DNA of 64,000 nt, from NCBI GenBank assembly GCA_012840225.1, contig DULU01000089.1, positions 1 through 64,000 of the forward strand, given 5' to 3'. The notes under the pieces were generated by a model, which did not search any database, was not told where the DNA came from, and saw only the letters and a program-made list of their open reading frames with translations. Positions 41,725 through 51,455 of the stretch are shown one piece after another (positions within the stretch are counted from its first letter, which is position 1; each line of letters opens with the position of its first letter). This DNA comes from Bacillota bacterium. GTDB taxonomy: Bacteria; Bacillota; Limnochordia; DTU080. A program made the translations under genes and the position numbers.

Positions 41725-43197
41725 ATGATAGGCGCCTGGGCCCAAGATGAGCGCAAACGCTGGGCTATACTCATGACGGTCGGCATCGGCAGCATCATGT
41801 CCCCTCTCGACAGCAGCGTGGTCAACATTGCCCTGCCGGTGATCACGGCCGATCTGAACACGACAATTACCGTGGCCGAATGGGTGGCGGCGGCCTACCT
41901 GCTCACCATCAGCAGCTTGCTTTTGACCTACGGCCGGGCCGGCGACCTCTGGGGCCACCGCCATATTTATGTCACCGGTTTTGCCGTCTTCACCGCCGGA
42001 TCGCTATTGTGCAGCTTATCTTCCAACATCGGTTTATTGATCGCTTTCCGGGTGGTGCAGGCCATAGGTGCCGGCATGATGATGGCTGCCGGACCGGCTC
42101 TGATCACCGCCGCCTTTCCGGCCAACGAGAGAGGGCGGGCTTTAGGCCTCAACGGCATGATGGTCGGCGTCGGCCTCGCTGCCGGTCCCGTCCTGGGCGG
42201 CCTCCTGGTGCAGCTCAGCGGCTGGCGCTCCATCTTCCTCATCAATTTGCCGATCGGCTTGGCCGGCATCTGGCTGGCTCACCGGATCCTCCCCTATCCA
42301 GCTCCCGACAGGCGCCGGCGCCGCTTTGATGTATCCGGAGCGGCCACTTTTTTCATCGCCCTATTGTCTCTTCTATTAGCCTTGAGCAGGGGCGACACCT
42401 GGGGTTGGCGCTCGGCGCCTATAACGGTGCTGTGGATAATCGGCCTTCTTGCCTTTGTCTCCTTTTTCCACATCGAGCGGCGGGTCGCAGATCCCATGGT
42501 CGACCTGCACCTCTTCAGGATCAGGCTTTTTGCCGCCGCCAACGGCAGCGCTCTGCTCAATTATATGGCCCAGTTCACGGTGACCTTTCTGATGCCTTTT
42601 TACCTGCAACAAGCGTTGGGCTTACCACCACAGCAAGCCGGCCTCATCCTTTTGGCTTTCCCGGTCTTCATGCTTCTCATGGCTCCCTTCAGCGGCGCCT
42701 TGTCCGACCGGTTGGGTTCCTATATCCTAAGCCCGTTGGGGATGCTCATCATCACCGTGGGATTGTGGCTCTTGAGCCGCCTGACCGGCACCACAGACCC
42801 GGGCAGCATATTCTGGCGCCTGGCTATCGTAGGATTAGGTTCAGGCCTTTTTCAGGCCCCCAATAACAGCGCCATCATGGGCAGCGTACCCAAAGACCGG
42901 CTGGGCCTGGCGAGCGGTATGCTGGCCACCATGCGCAATGTAGGCATGGTGCTGGGAGTGGCCGTCAGCGCCGCCGTTTTCAGTTCCAGACATGACTTTT
43001 ACCTTTACCAGGAGATGACGGGGAGAATGTTTGCTTACGATGCAGGTTTGACTCCGTATGTGGCGGCTGTCAGGGATACCTTCCTCGTCGGTTCAGGCTT
43101 TGCCTTGTTGGGTGTCGTCACCGCTATGGTGAGAGGCCGACCGGGCACCGGCACCGGCAGTCAAAACCGGCAGGCCCAGCAGGGCGAAGCCGATTGA
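41725..43197 (+). CDS. MFS drug exporter, DHA2 family (14 transmembrane segments)
   Basis: The protein has about 490 residues with roughly 14 membrane helices. Motif A appears as GRAGDLWGHRHIYVTG and the DHA2-specific motif near ALGLNGMMVGVGLAAGPVLGG. It should export drugs or metabolites by proton antiport. The frame also opens at a TTG at 41650, but no ribosome binding site precedes it, while the ATG at 41725 follows GGGGAAAGG. Between the two, an imperfect G+C-rich hairpin with a run of six T (about 41659-41697) could be an attenuator. The last residues are a Gly/Thr/Gln-rich hydrophilic tail. Confidence 0.87.
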   Translation: MIGAWAQDERKRWAILMTVGIGSIMSPLDSSVVNIALPVITADLNTTITVAEWVAAAYLLTISSLLLTYGRAGDLWGHRHIYVTGFAVFTAGSLLCSLSSNIGLLIAFRVVQAIGAGMMMAAGPALITAAFPANERGRALGLNGMMVGVGLAAGPVLGGLLVQLSGWRSIFLINLPIGLAGIWLAHRILPYPAPDRRRRRFDVSGAATFFIALLSLLLALSRGDTWGWRSAPITVLWIIGLLAFVSFFHIERRVADPMVDLHLFRIRLFAAANGSALLNYMAQFTVTFLMPFYLQQALGLPPQQAGLILLAFPVFMLLMAPFSGALSDRLGSYILSPLGMLIITVGLWLLSRLTGTTDPGSIFWRLAIVGLGSGLFQAPNNSAIMGSVPKDRLGLASGMLATMRNVGMVLGVAVSAAVFSSRHDFYLYQEMTGRMFAYDAGLTPYVAAVRDTFLVGSGFALLGVVTAMVRGRPGTGTGSQNRQAQQGEAD

Positions 43198-43230
43198 CCG
43201 CCTGCCGGCACCCGGTTCCTCCGGTCTTAC

Positions 43231-43671
43231 CTACCTATCAAAAATTTCATCCAACACCACGTCGGCCAATCCGGCCAAAGAGCCGACATGAGCCGAGGTC
43301 CACACACCCCACCCCAACCCGGACCAGGAAAATCCGGTGTTGCCGGTGACAAATCCGCTCAAGCCGCCACTTACAGCGCCGATCACCGCTCCCGTGATCA
43401 CTGCTTCCGCGGCCTCTTCTACCGTGGGAGTATCATCAGAGATAATATACTCGAAAAACGAACCGACAGCTCCGGAGATAGCCCCAGTAACAATGCAGAG
43501 CCATTCGCCGTCCACAGTTGCCATCTCTTCTGCAGAAAGAGGACGGCCATATGCGGACCAGTCGACGGCAGGCGGTTCTGCAGCGAACGCCGCCGGAGCG
43601 GCCATTGATTGCAGCCCGAAGACCAAAGACAAAGCTACCACCATGATCAAAGAAAACCAACGTTTTTTCAT
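43231..43671 (-). CDS. Secreted bacteriocin-like protein
   Basis: The protein has 146 residues. A Sec signal peptide (MKKRWFSLIMVVALSLVFGL, cleavage near AAFAAEP) is followed by the element P-L-S-A-E-E-M-A-T-V-D-G-E, which resembles the conserved leader of bacteriocin precursors. Then come a Cys and two Gly/Ala-rich amphipathic stretches (GAISGAVGSFFEY and ITGAVIGAVSGGLSGFVTGN). Such glycine-zipper helices suit a membrane-active peptide. GGAGG lies nine bases before the ATG. The region upstream is duplicated 620 bp away. I do not recognise a named family and call it bacteriocin-like only by these features. No dedicated exporter or known immunity gene is adjacent, apart from the small membrane protein at 43997-44206. 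Confidence 0.65.
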   Translation of the reverse strand: MKKRWFSLIMVVALSLVFGLQSMAAPAAFAAEPPAVDWSAYGRPLSAEEMATVDGEWLCIVTGAISGAVGSFFEYIISDDTPTVEEAAEAVITGAVIGAVSGGLSGFVTGNTGFSWSGLGWGVWTSAHVGSLAGLADVVLDEIFDR

Positions 43672-43826
43672 TTCTGCCTTCCTCCTCAAGTCTCACAGGC
43701 GGCTGGACGGTTTTCAAACTAACATAAAGTTCTCCACCCGGGCAAAGACCGTATAGGGTGATGAAAGGAAATTAGCCAAGCCTTCCCTGTATGGCCATCT
43801 CTTTAAAGCTCTGCCGTTCTCAGGAA
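43620..43826 (-). repeat. Duplicated leader, copy 1 (upstream of the bacteriocin-like gene)
   Basis: About 205 bp covering the 5' untranslated region and the first 17 codons are repeated at 44243-44446 in the same direction with roughly 85 percent identity by eye. A stem is predicted on the minus strand from GGGTGG and CCGTCC. In copy 2 the same stem is GGACGG/CCGTCC, so both changes keep G-U or G-C pairing, which hints at a selected RNA structure. Confidence 0.85.
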
Positions 43827-43911
43827 ATCACAGACGGAAAAATGTTGATAGAATTGAAATTGGCGAAAGGCGGATCGGCCTTCATTTCTCCCCAACAGAC
43901 ACCAGGGCACA

Positions 43912-43941
43912 CAAAAGAAAAAGGCGCCCTGTTCAGGCGCC
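43912..43941 (-). terminator. Rho-independent terminator of the small membrane protein unit
   Basis: On the minus strand, GGCGCC-TGAACAG-GGCGCC is followed by TTTTTCTTTTG. It ends the short transcription unit of copy 2 and the gene at 43997-44206, just before the copy-1 leader. Confidence 0.85.
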
Positions 43942-43996
43942 AGGAAACGGCAGGCGGCCGACCGGGTGCCCGCACCCGGTTAACCTCTGCTTTGCT

Positions 43997-44206
43997 TTAT
44001 TTTAATAAGCCATGTTTGACAAAATACCACAGAAAAAAGCTCATGGAAAACCAGTATAAATTAATACGCAACAGGCCTAGACCGCTTTTTTGTTCAGGCG
44101 ACAACTTTTTTCTTTCCGTTATGTTCATAGCTGTAGTAAAGAGAGTGGCAAACATGATGGATGAACCTAACCGGGTGCCAAAAAACTCGATGTCTATGGC
44201 GCTCAC
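43997..44206 (-). CDS. Small membrane protein, candidate immunity or accessory factor
   Basis: The protein has 69 residues starting at GTG, with GGAG eight bases upstream. One clear hydrophobic helix (LYWFSMSFFLWYFVKHG) lies near the C-terminus, and a weaker one (SSIMFATLFTTAM) nearer the start. The pattern resembles small hydrophobic proteins with a conserved charged N-terminal half; I do not recognise the family. It is flanked by its own leader (copy 2) and its own terminator, so it is a real transcription unit. Sharing the leader with the bacteriocin-like gene suggests co-regulation. An immunity role is only an inference from this arrangement. Confidence 0.55.
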   Translation of the reverse strand: MSAIDIEFFGTRLGSSIMFATLFTTAMNITERKKLSPEQKSGLGLLRINLYWFSMSFFLWYFVKHGLLK

Positions 44207-44237
44207 CTTCCGTTCTCCGCTTTCGTCGGTTAAAGCG

Positions 44238-44294
44238 TCAATAGACCAGAGACAAAGCTACCATCATGATCAGGGAAAACCAACGTTTTTTCAT
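44238..44294 (-). pseudogene. Truncated copy of the bacteriocin-like signal peptide
   Basis: An ATG inside leader copy 2 encodes MKKRWFSLIMMVALSLVY and then stops. The first 17 codons match the bacteriocin-like gene at 43671; homology ends exactly there. It may be a remnant of a duplication, or a short leader peptide for the next gene 31 bp downstream. Confidence 0.75.
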
Positions 44295-44446
44295 TCCGTC
44301 TTCCTCCCCAAGCTCACAGGCGGCTGGACGGTTTCCAAACTAACAGAAGACCTCCGTCCGGGCAAAGACCGTATGGGGTGAAGAAAGGAGATTAGCTAAG
44401 CTCTCCCTGTATGGCGATCTCTCTCAATCTCAGCCGTTCACAGGAA
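44243..44446 (-). repeat. Duplicated leader, copy 2
   Basis: This is the second copy of the leader described at 43620-43826. It contains the predicted stem GGACGG/CCGTCC, a G-rich element GAGGAAG before the ATG, and the conserved GCCATACAGGGA near its 5' end. It stands upstream of the truncated signal peptide and the 69-residue membrane protein gene. Confidence 0.85.
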
Positions 44447-44478
44447 TGCGCCGGCTTGATACTGTTAAATAACGAATT

Positions 44479-46893
44479 CTAGATAACGAATTCGCCTTCA
44501 ATATCGGCTTTGCTGCGCAAGACGCTCTTCGCCCGGAAAATGCGTTCCAACGGCGAGAGCTGCGACAGGAGGTCTTCATCGACCACTTCATGGGTTTTTC
44601 CCGCTTTGACGGCCGCATGCGTGGACCACTGGCTTTGCTGCTTTTCTATATCTTGGATATGCACCACCGCCAAGGCCGTCACATCGATGATATCGGACAC
44701 ATCGTCCGAATTGCGCAGAACATATACGGGACGTTCCGTGCCCAGGAGGATCGGCCCCATCACTTCCGCGCCGCCTAATGACTGCAAAAGCCGCACGGCA
44801 ATATTGGCTGCTTCCAGGCCGGGGAAGACCAGGATGTTCGCCGCATCGGTCAGGTCGCTGAAGGGATGCCGCTCATCCAGCAATTCATGATTGACGGCCA
44901 GGTGAGCCTGAATTTCCCCGTCGCAAACCACCTCGGGACGCAACACTTTCACCAGTTCGGCGGCTTCGCTCATTTTCACCGCTGCCGGGTGGCGGCTGGA
45001 ACCGAAGCTGGAGAAGCTGAGCATGGCGATGCGCGGCTCCACGCCCATCGCCCTGACCCGCTCTTCAGCCATCAACGCGATATGGGCCAGATCCTCGGCG
45101 CTGGGATTTACATTCACCGTGGGATCGGTGAGGAAGAAGATACGGCCGGCAATAGCGGTTATATATAGCCCGGCCACGATGTTATAACCGTTGTTGGGCC
45201 TGATCACCTGCAGGGCGGGACGCATCACATCGGCGGGATGCAAAGCCGGGCCGCCGACCAAAGCCTCGGCTTCCCCTTTGGTCACCAGCATGGCACCGAA
45301 ATAGATAGGCCGGCGCACCATGATGGAAGCCTCGGTGCGGGTCACTCCTTTCCGCTGCCTCATCAGATAGAGTTCCCGGGCAAATTCTTTCAGGCGCTTG
45401 TCCGTATTGGGATCTATGATTTCCGGCAACTGCCGGATGCCGAGGCGCTCCGCTTTCTCCTTGATCACCTCTTCCCGCCCCAGCAATATCGGGGTGGCGA
45501 TATGCTCTTTCGTCATGACGGCGGCCGCTTTCAGCACCTTCTCATTTTCCCCTTCGCTGAAGACCACGCGCCTTTTGTCCCTCTTCACCCGCGTCATGAG
45601 ATTCAGCTTGATCTCTTTGGTCGGTCCCAGGCGGGATTGCAGGCCGACTTCATATTCCTCTATATCGATGATCTTGCCGGCTACTCCGGAGGCCATGGCC
45701 GCTCTGGCCACCGCCGGGGCTACTCTGGTGAGCACTCTGGGGTCCAAGGGTTTGGGAATAATGTAATCGGGTCCGAAGGAGAGATGATCGACGCCATATA
45801 GATGAGCAATGGAAGCGGTCACCGGCTCCCTGGCCAATGCGGCCAAGGCCCGGGCGGCCGCCAGTTTCATCTCCTCGTTGATCTGCCTGGCGCTTACATC
45901 GAGCGCTCCCCGGAAGATGAAGGGAAAGCCCAACACATTGTTCACCTGATTGGGTTTGTCGCTTCTTCCTGTGGCTACAATGGCCTCGGGACGCAGAGCT
46001 TTGATATCTTCATATGCCATTTCCGGATCTGGATTGGCCAGGGCGAAAACGATAGGCTTTTCCGCCATGGCGCCGACCATCTCCGGAGTCAGCGCCCCCT
46101 TGACCGAGAGGCCGATAAAGACATCGGCGCCAGCGACGGCCTCAGCCAGCGTGGCGACATCCACATCGCGAGCAAATTTGGCTTTATATGGATTCAGGGA
46201 ATCCAGGCGGCGTTTTGTGATCACACCTTTGGAATCGCAAAGGAGGAGATGATCGGCGGATACTCCCAGCTGCAGGAGAAAATTGGCGCAGGCGATGCCG
46301 GCGGCGCCAGCACCGTTGATCACCACCTGCACCTGCCCGATCTCCTTGCCCACTATTTCCAGAGCGTTGAGCAGTGCCGCACCTACAATGATCGCCGTGC
46401 CGTGCTGATCGTCGTGAAACACCGGGATGTGCAGTTCTTTTTTCAGCTGCTCTTCAATGACGAAGCAGTCCGGGGCTTTGATATCCTCCAGGTTGATGCC
46501 GCCGAAAGAAGGAGCGATGGCCTTCACGATGCTTACCACCTGGGCGGGATCCCCGGCGTCGATTTCCAGATCGAAGGCATCGATATCGGCAAACCGTTTA
46601 AACAGGACACACTTGCCTTCCATTACCGGTTTGGCAGCCAGTGGTCCCACATCACCGATCCCCAACACCGCCGTGCCGTTGGAGACCACGGCCACCATGT
46701 TGCCCTTGCTGGTATAATCATACGCTTTTTCCGGACTGGCGGCGATCTCCCACACCGGTTCAGCCACACCAGGGGTATAAGCGAGCGATAAATCACGCTG
46801 GGTGACCACCGGTTTGGTGAGGCTCAAGCCTATTTTCCCGGGGCGTCCTCCGCAGCTGTGATAATTCAAGGCTTCTTCTTTGGTTATTCTCAT
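44479..46893 (-). CDS. maeB: NADP-malic enzyme / phosphotransacetylase fusion (MaeB type)
   Basis: The protein has 804 residues. Residues 1-430 form the malic enzyme: TPGVAEP, the catalytic Lys region [14 protein letters not shown], metal ligands in [10 protein letters not shown], and the NAD(P) motif [17 protein letters not shown]. The remainder resembles phosphotransacetylase ([25 protein letters not shown]). In MaeB proteins that part is usually regulatory, binding acetyl-CoA, rather than catalytic. It converts malate to pyruvate and CO2, supplying NADPH. GGAGG precedes the ATG. It lies downstream of sahH by about 100 bp on the same strand, but the metabolic link is not obvious. Confidence 0.95.
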   Translation of the reverse strand: MRITKEEALNYHSCGGRPGKIGLSLTKPVVTQRDLSLAYTPGVAEPVWEIAASPEKAYDYTSKGNMVAVVSNGTAVLGIGDVGPLAAKPVMEGKCVLFKRFADIDAFDLEIDAGDPAQVVSIVKAIAPSFGGINLEDIKAPDCFVIEEQLKKELHIPVFHDDQHGTAIIVGAALLNALEIVGKEIGQVQVVINGAGAAGIACANFLLQLGVSADHLLLCDSKGVITKRRLDSLNPYKAKFARDVDVATLAEAVAGADVFIGLSVKGALTPEMVGAMAEKPIVFALANPDPEMAYEDIKALRPEAIVATGRSDKPNQVNNVLGFPFIFRGALDVSARQINEEMKLAAARALAALAREPVTASIAHLYGVDHLSFGPDYIIPKPLDPRVLTRVAPAVARAAMASGVAGKIIDIEEYEVGLQSRLGPTKEIKLNLMTRVKRDKRRVVFSEGENEKVLKAAAVMTKEHIATPILLGREEVIKEKAERLGIRQLPEIIDPNTDKRLKEFARELYLMRQRKGVTRTEASIMVRRPIYFGAMLVTKGEAEALVGGPALHPADVMRPALQVIRPNNGYNIVAGLYITAIAGRIFFLTDPTVNVNPSAEDLAHIALMAEERVRAMGVEPRIAMLSFSSFGSSRHPAAVKMSEAAELVKVLRPEVVCDGEIQAHLAVNHELLDERHPFSDLTDAANILVFPGLEAANIAVRLLQSLGGAEVMGPILLGTERPVYVLRNSDDVSDIIDVTALAVVHIQDIEKQQSQWSTHAAVKAGKTHEVVDEDLLSQLSPLERIFRAKSVLRSKADIEGEFVI

Positions 46894-46993
46894 CTTTACC
46901 CCTCCTGGACCGCACTCTATCTAGTTTAAAATTCATCCCGCACTGCCGGACTCCTGTGCCGGGCGGCTGATATCGCCGCTTTATTGCGTCTGA

Positions 46994-48250
46994 TTATGTA
47001 CCGGCCTGGTAACTCCGCAAATAAGCCACCTGCTCCGGGGTCAAGGTTTCCAGCTTGATCCCCATGGAGGCCAGCTTCAACGCCGCCACTTTCCTGTCGA
47101 TCTCTGTGGGCACCGGATAGACCCGGCATTCCAGGCGCCCTTGGTTTTTGAATATATACTCGGCGCACAAAGCCTGATTGGCAAAGCTCATGTCCATGAC
47201 CTGGGCGGGGTGTCCTTCCGCAGCCGCCAAGTTGAGCAGCCGGCCTTTTGCCAAAAGGCGCAGGCGGCGGCCGTCCGCCATTATAAACTCATCGACACCC
47301 GGGCGCACCTCTCTAATCTCCACGGCCATCTCTTTCAGGGCGGCGAGATCCACCTCCACATCGAAGTGACCCGAATTGGCCACAACGGCACCGTCTTTCA
47401 TCAGCGCAAAATGCCGGCCGGCCAGCACATGCTTGTTGCCCGTCACCGTCACAAAGACATCGCCTAGCGGCGCCGCTTCCAGCATCGGCATCACCCGGTA
47501 GCCTTCCATCACCGCCTCAAGCGCCCGCAGGGGATCGACTTCCACCACGATGACGTTGGCGCCCATGCCTTTGGCCCTCATAGCCAACCCCCGGCCGCAC
47601 CAACCATAGCCGATCACCACAAAGGTGGTGCCGGCGATCAGCATATTGGTGGCCCGCAGCAGCCCGTCGATGGTCGATTGCCCCGTGCCGTAACGATTGT
47701 CGAACATATGCTTGGTTAAGGCATCGTTGACGGCGATCACGGGAAACGGCAGCTGCTTGTCGGCCTCCATGGCTCTAAGCCTGATGACGCCGGTGGTGGT
47801 CTCCTCCAGGCTGCCCATGATATGAGGGATCAATTCCCGCCTTTGCCCGACGATGGTGTTCACCAGATCGGCCCCGTCGTCCATAGTGATCTGTGGCTCG
47901 GTGTCCAGCACCTGGTTTATGTGCCGGTAATAAGTGGCGGTGTCTTCCCCCTTCACCGCATAAGTAGGTATACTGTATACCTCATTCAACGCCGCCGCCA
48001 CATCATCCTGTGTAGACAGCGGATTTGAGGCGCATAGCGCCACTTTGGCCCCACCGGCCGCCAGGGTGCGCATCAGATTGGCCGTCTCGGTGGTGACATG
48101 CAGGCAAGCCCCGATGGTCAGGCCGCTGAGCGGCCTGGTTTTCAACCATTCATTTCTGATGCTGGAAAGGACCGGCATGGCAGCTTCTGCCCATTCTATC
48201 CTCCGCCGGCCAAGAGGGGCGAGCGTTCTATCCCGGCAATCTCCCGGCAT
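46994..48250 (-). CDS. ahcY: Adenosylhomocysteinase (S-adenosylhomocysteine hydrolase)
   Basis: The enzyme splits S-adenosylhomocysteine, the inhibitory by-product of all SAM-dependent methylations, into adenosine and homocysteine using bound NAD. The family start is [22 protein letters not shown], the Lys/Asp region in [20 protein letters not shown] and the NAD motif [10 protein letters not shown] are all present. At about 418 residues it has the bacterial length without the plant insertion. The ATG at 48250 has AGGAGG seven bases upstream and lies inside the end of the DNA methyltransferase gene, a 23-bp overlap. That places the enzyme clearing SAH directly behind one that makes it. Confidence 0.95.
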   Translation of the reverse strand: MPGDCRDRTLAPLGRRRIEWAEAAMPVLSSIRNEWLKTRPLSGLTIGACLHVTTETANLMRTLAAGGAKVALCASNPLSTQDDVAAALNEVYSIPTYAVKGEDTATYYRHINQVLDTEPQITMDDGADLVNTIVGQRRELIPHIMGSLEETTTGVIRLRAMEADKQLPFPVIAVNDALTKHMFDNRYGTGQSTIDGLLRATNMLIAGTTFVVIGYGWCGRGLAMRAKGMGANVIVVEVDPLRALEAVMEGYRVMPMLEAAPLGDVFVTVTGNKHVLAGRHFALMKDGAVVANSGHFDVEVDLAALKEMAVEIREVRPGVDEFIMADGRRLRLLAKGRLLNLAAAEGHPAQVMDMSFANQALCAEYIFKNQGRLECRVYPVPTEIDRKVAALKLASMGIKLETLTPEQVAYLRSYQAGT

Positions 48251-49163
48251 TCTGTGTCCTCCTATAACCGGCCAGGCGCTCTTCCGCCAGCCGGCAGTAA
48301 TTCTCCTCAATATCGTACCCTACATAGTGCCTGCCGTTCATCAGAGCGGCGAGGCAGGTGGTCCCCGAACCGTTGAAGGGGTCAAGCACCACATCGCCGA
48401 CATAGGAATATAAGCGGATCACCCTGGCGGCCAGCTCTACCGGAAACGGGGCCGGATGGCCGATCTTGCGCGCCGACTCCGGCGCAATCTCCCAGACCGA
48501 CAGGGTGGCGGCCATGAATTCCTCCCGCGAGATGTCGCTTTCTCCCTTGTCGGGGCGACCAAAGCTCTCTTTCACCAAGACCAGCAGGTATTCGTGGATA
48601 TCCCGCAGCCTGGGCGCCTTGGCCGAACACCAGCTGCCCCAGGCGCAACTGCTGTTCATCCCCTTGCCCTTCTGCCAGATGATCTCGCCGGCGGTCTTGA
48701 AGCCGATGGCCATATGCCTGGCGTAAAAGTAGGCATGGAGGGGGATATATGGCGCTCGCCCGATATTGGCGATATTGATCACATACCGGCCGCCCGGCCG
48801 CAGCACCCGGTATACTTCCGCCCCCACCCTGGCGATCAGATCCAGATATTCCCGGAGGGAGAGGTCTTCATCATAGGTTTTCCCTGTGTTGTAGGGTGGT
48901 GAAGTGAAGGCTAAGGCCACCGATTCATCAGGGATATGATGCATGTCTTCCGCAGTGTGGCAATAGACGCGGTTCGCCCATTCCTCAAGCGGCCGGTATG
49001 GGACCGTCCTCGCTGCGGCTTCCCGGTCAGGTGGGGGAGCGGCATAAAGCGCCGCTCCCATGAGCCCCGGATCGTCCTGATATAAACTGCGCCGGTAAAA
49101 TTCGCCGGCATCATGCGCCTCGCGTTTTCCCGCTCCAAAAGAATAAGTTTTTGTTCTGCCCAT
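48228..49163 (-). CDS. DNA methyltransferase (beta class, N4-cytosine or N6-adenine)
   Basis: The 311-residue protein has the catalytic motif TSPPYN (about residue 88) before the SAM-binding motif DPFNGSGTT (about 262), the circular order of beta-class enzymes. The remaining conserved pieces, [15 protein letters not shown] and EIIWQKG, match this family. No restriction endonuclease gene is next to it, so it looks like an orphan methyltransferase with a regulatory or cell-cycle role, or the remains of a restriction system. The recognition sequence is not readable. Its gene overlaps ahcY by 23 bp and follows glmS on the same strand by about 80 bp. Confidence 0.92.
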   Translation of the reverse strand: MGRTKTYSFGAGKREAHDAGEFYRRSLYQDDPGLMGAALYAAPPPDREAAARTVPYRPLEEWANRVYCHTAEDMHHIPDESVALAFTSPPYNTGKTYDEDLSLREYLDLIARVGAEVYRVLRPGGRYVINIANIGRAPYIPLHAYFYARHMAIGFKTAGEIIWQKGKGMNSSCAWGSWCSAKAPRLRDIHEYLLVLVKESFGRPDKGESDISREEFMAATLSVWEIAPESARKIGHPAPFPVELAARVIRLYSYVGDVVLDPFNGSGTTCLAALMNGRHYVGYDIEENYCRLAEERLAGYRRTQNAGRLPG

Positions 49164-49240
49164 TCCTTCAGACCTACCTAGTTATTTACATAACCTATTG
49201 GCAACAGAGGCCTCCGGCACCTTCATTCTTTGGGATATTT

Positions 49241-51121
49241 TTATTCTACGGTGACGCTTTTGGCCAGATTGCGCGGGTGATCGACATCGCAACCCCGGTT
49301 CACCGCCGCATAATAGGCCAAAAGCTGCAGGGGAACAGCGGCAATGATCGGCATGAGATCCGGATCCACCTCCGGCAGGTAGATGACCTTATCGGCCACA
49401 TCCACGAGCGGCCGGTGCCGGTTGTTCTCCCCGGTCAAAAGCAACACCTCGGCGCCGCGGGCTTTCACTTCCTTGATGTTGCTGACCATTTTGTCGAAAA
49501 GCTGCGGCTGGGTAGCCAGCGCCACCACCGGCGTACCTTCGGTGATCAGTGCCAGGGTACCGTGCTTCAACTCCCCCGCCGCCAGGGCCTCGGCGTGGAT
49601 ATAGGATATCTCCTTCAGTTTCAGCTGACCTTCCATGGCCAGCGGATAATCCAGACCCCGGCCGATATAATACACATCGGCGGTGCGTCCCCACTCCACA
49701 GCCACCTCCCGCACCTCCGGCTCAAGGCGCGGTATCATCTCCCTCATCACCCCGTTGAGCGCCAAGAGCTCCCCAAGAAGGGCCGCCGCTCGGTTTTGGT
49801 CCATCTCTCCCCTGGTCGAGGCTATATATATCCCCGTCAAAGCCAAACAGGCCAACTGGGAAGTGTAGGCTTTGGTGGAGGCCACGGCAATCTCCGGACC
49901 GGCCTGGGTATAAAGTACATAATCGGCTTCCCGGGCCACAGAGCTACCCACCACATTGGTAACCGCCAGAGTGACGGCTCCCCGGCGCTTGGCTTCCCGC
50001 AAAGCGGCCAAGGTGTCGGCCGTCTCTCCCGACTGGCTGACGATGACCACCAAGCTGTGCCGGTCCAGATGAGGGTGATGATAGCGGAATTCGCTGGCCA
50101 ACTCGGCCTGGACCGGCAGGTCCGTCCACCGCCGCCACCATTCCCGGCCAAGATACCCAGCGTGATAAGCCGTCCCGGCCGCCACGAACACCGCCTCCCG
50201 GCACGCTGCGGCCACGGAGGCCGGCAGCACCTGCTCCAATTTGGGCAGGTGCTTGCCGCCGGTATCAAACCCCACCCGGCCGGCCAGGGCGGCTCGCAAA
50301 GCCGCCGGCTGCTCATGGATCTCTTTGAGCATGAAGTGGTCGTAGCCTTCCTTCTCCGTGCGGCCCGGATCCCAGTCGACGATGAAGAGGTGCCGCTCCA
50401 CCGGCAGGCCGTCCAGCTTCTGCACCATCACCTTCTCCCTGCCCACCACGGCCACATCGCCGTCCTCCAGCACCATCATCCGGCGGGTGTATTTGATGAT
50501 GGCCGGCATATCCGAGGCCAGGAAATTTTCTCCTTCGCCCAACCCGATGATCAAGGGGCTGTCCTGGCGGGCGGCGAGCAACAAATCGGGCTGATGTTGA
50601 TCGAGAACCACCAAAGCATATGATCCGCTCACCACCGACAGCGCCTTGGTCAGGGCCTTATAAAGCCTCGCACCGTGAGCATCGCCCGAACCTCCGCCGA
50701 CAGAGGAAACGGCAAATTCCTCGATTAAGTGAGCCAATATTTCACTGTCGGTTTCCGAACTAAATTTGTGTCCTTTCTCGATCAGCCAAGCTTTCAGTTC
50801 CAGATAATTTTCGATAATGCCGTTGTGCACCACACCGATCGTCCCGGTACAGTCGGTATGGGGATGGGCATTGATATCCGTTGGAGCGCCGTGGGTAGCC
50901 CATCTGGTATGAGCAATGCCACTTTGCCCTTCCAGGGGCCTTTTGGCCAACTCCTTCACCAGATTGTCCAGGCGCCCGGCACTCTTGGCTACCTCCAGTC
51001 TGATGTTATTGGTGCAGGCCACTCCCGCAGAGTCATAGCCTCTATATTCCAGCCGGCGCAGTCCGTCCACGAGCACCTCTGCCGCCGGTCGGTAACCAAT
51101 GTAACCTACAATACCGCACAT
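49241..51121 (-). CDS. glmS: Glutamine:fructose-6-phosphate aminotransferase
   Basis: GlmS makes glucosamine-6-phosphate for peptidoglycan and other amino-sugar polymers. The protein has about 626 residues. The mature N-terminus begins MCGIVGYIG with the catalytic Cys2, followed by the glutaminase signature RRLEYRGYDSAGVA and HTRWATHG. Two SIS sugar isomerase domains follow (VSQSGETADTLAAL, then YYIGRGLDYPLAMEGQLKLK) and the C-terminal AKSVTVE. The ATG at 51121 has GGGAGG nine bases upstream; the frame upstream of it is non-coding leader. A glmS ribozyme in the leader confirms identity and gives feedback control by glucosamine-6-phosphate. Confidence 0.97.
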   Translation of the reverse strand: MCGIVGYIGYRPAAEVLVDGLRRLEYRGYDSAGVACTNNIRLEVAKSAGRLDNLVKELAKRPLEGQSGIAHTRWATHGAPTDINAHPHTDCTGTIGVVHNGIIENYLELKAWLIEKGHKFSSETDSEILAHLIEEFAVSSVGGGSGDAHGARLYKALTKALSVVSGSYALVVLDQHQPDLLLAARQDSPLIIGLGEGENFLASDMPAIIKYTRRMMVLEDGDVAVVGREKVMVQKLDGLPVERHLFIVDWDPGRTEKEGYDHFMLKEIHEQPAALRAALAGRVGFDTGGKHLPKLEQVLPASVAAACREAVFVAAGTAYHAGYLGREWWRRWTDLPVQAELASEFRYHHPHLDRHSLVVIVSQSGETADTLAALREAKRRGAVTLAVTNVVGSSVAREADYVLYTQAGPEIAVASTKAYTSQLACLALTGIYIASTRGEMDQNRAAALLGELLALNGVMREMIPRLEPEVREVAVEWGRTADVYYIGRGLDYPLAMEGQLKLKEISYIHAEALAAGELKHGTLALITEGTPVVALATQPQLFDKMVSNIKEVKARGAEVLLLTGENNRHRPLVDVADKVIYLPEVDPDLMPIIAAVPLQLLAYYAAVNRGCDVDHPRNLAKSVTVE

Positions 51122-51289
51122 GATGAATGACCTCCCGTAATAATCTTGCCAATTTGCACCCCTCGCCGACGCACTATTTCCCAATGCACCGACAAAAGGG
51201 CAAAAAGCGCGGCCCAAAGGGAGGAGAAAATGGGATTTTCTGCTCACATTGCTGTTTTTTTGATTGGAAGGGAGAAGGAAGGCAAAAAG

Positions 51290-51455
51290 GGATCAACCCG
51301 TCGCCTGGGTGATATCACCGGAGCGCTTTGTCGCCGGAATCGCTTCCGGGTTTTGTCGCCCGCTTGCGGCCGTGATCAGCCGAGTGGTATCCGCCGAATC
51401 TTTCGATGAACCACTGCCTCGTCAACTTGCCCAATAGGGTAAGTCCCGGCGCTGA
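51290..51455 (-). ncRNA. glmS ribozyme: glmS ribozyme / riboswitch
   Basis: The minus-strand leader of glmS contains the core of the self-cleaving ribozyme. AGCGCC marks the cleavage site (51453-51448). GTTGACGAGG and ATTCGGCGGATACCACTCGG form the conserved pseudoknot core, and a CGGCTGATCACGGCCG stem follows. Paired helices continue to about 51290. Glucosamine-6-phosphate acts as cofactor for cleavage, which leads to mRNA decay, so enzyme product shuts down expression. The ribozyme ends about 170 bases before the glmS start codon. Boundaries are estimated by eye. Confidence 0.93.

Noticed and set aside
43620..44446. Insertion sequence as explanation of the duplicated segments
   Set aside because: The two copies are direct repeats without terminal inverted repeats or a transposase gene; a simple duplication is more likely.
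44466..44495. GAATTC-containing inverted repeat at the end of maeB as terminator
   Set aside because: The stem spans the stop codon, is AT-rich and has no T-tail.
45802..46791. Plus-strand frame opposite the malic enzyme
   Set aside because: Shadow of maeB; no start signal and no domain.
49151..50623. Plus-strand frame of 490 codons opposite glmS
   Set aside because: The opposite strand encodes GlmS with all its motifs and a ribozyme leader; the plus frame shows only His/Gln/Arg-rich shadow composition.
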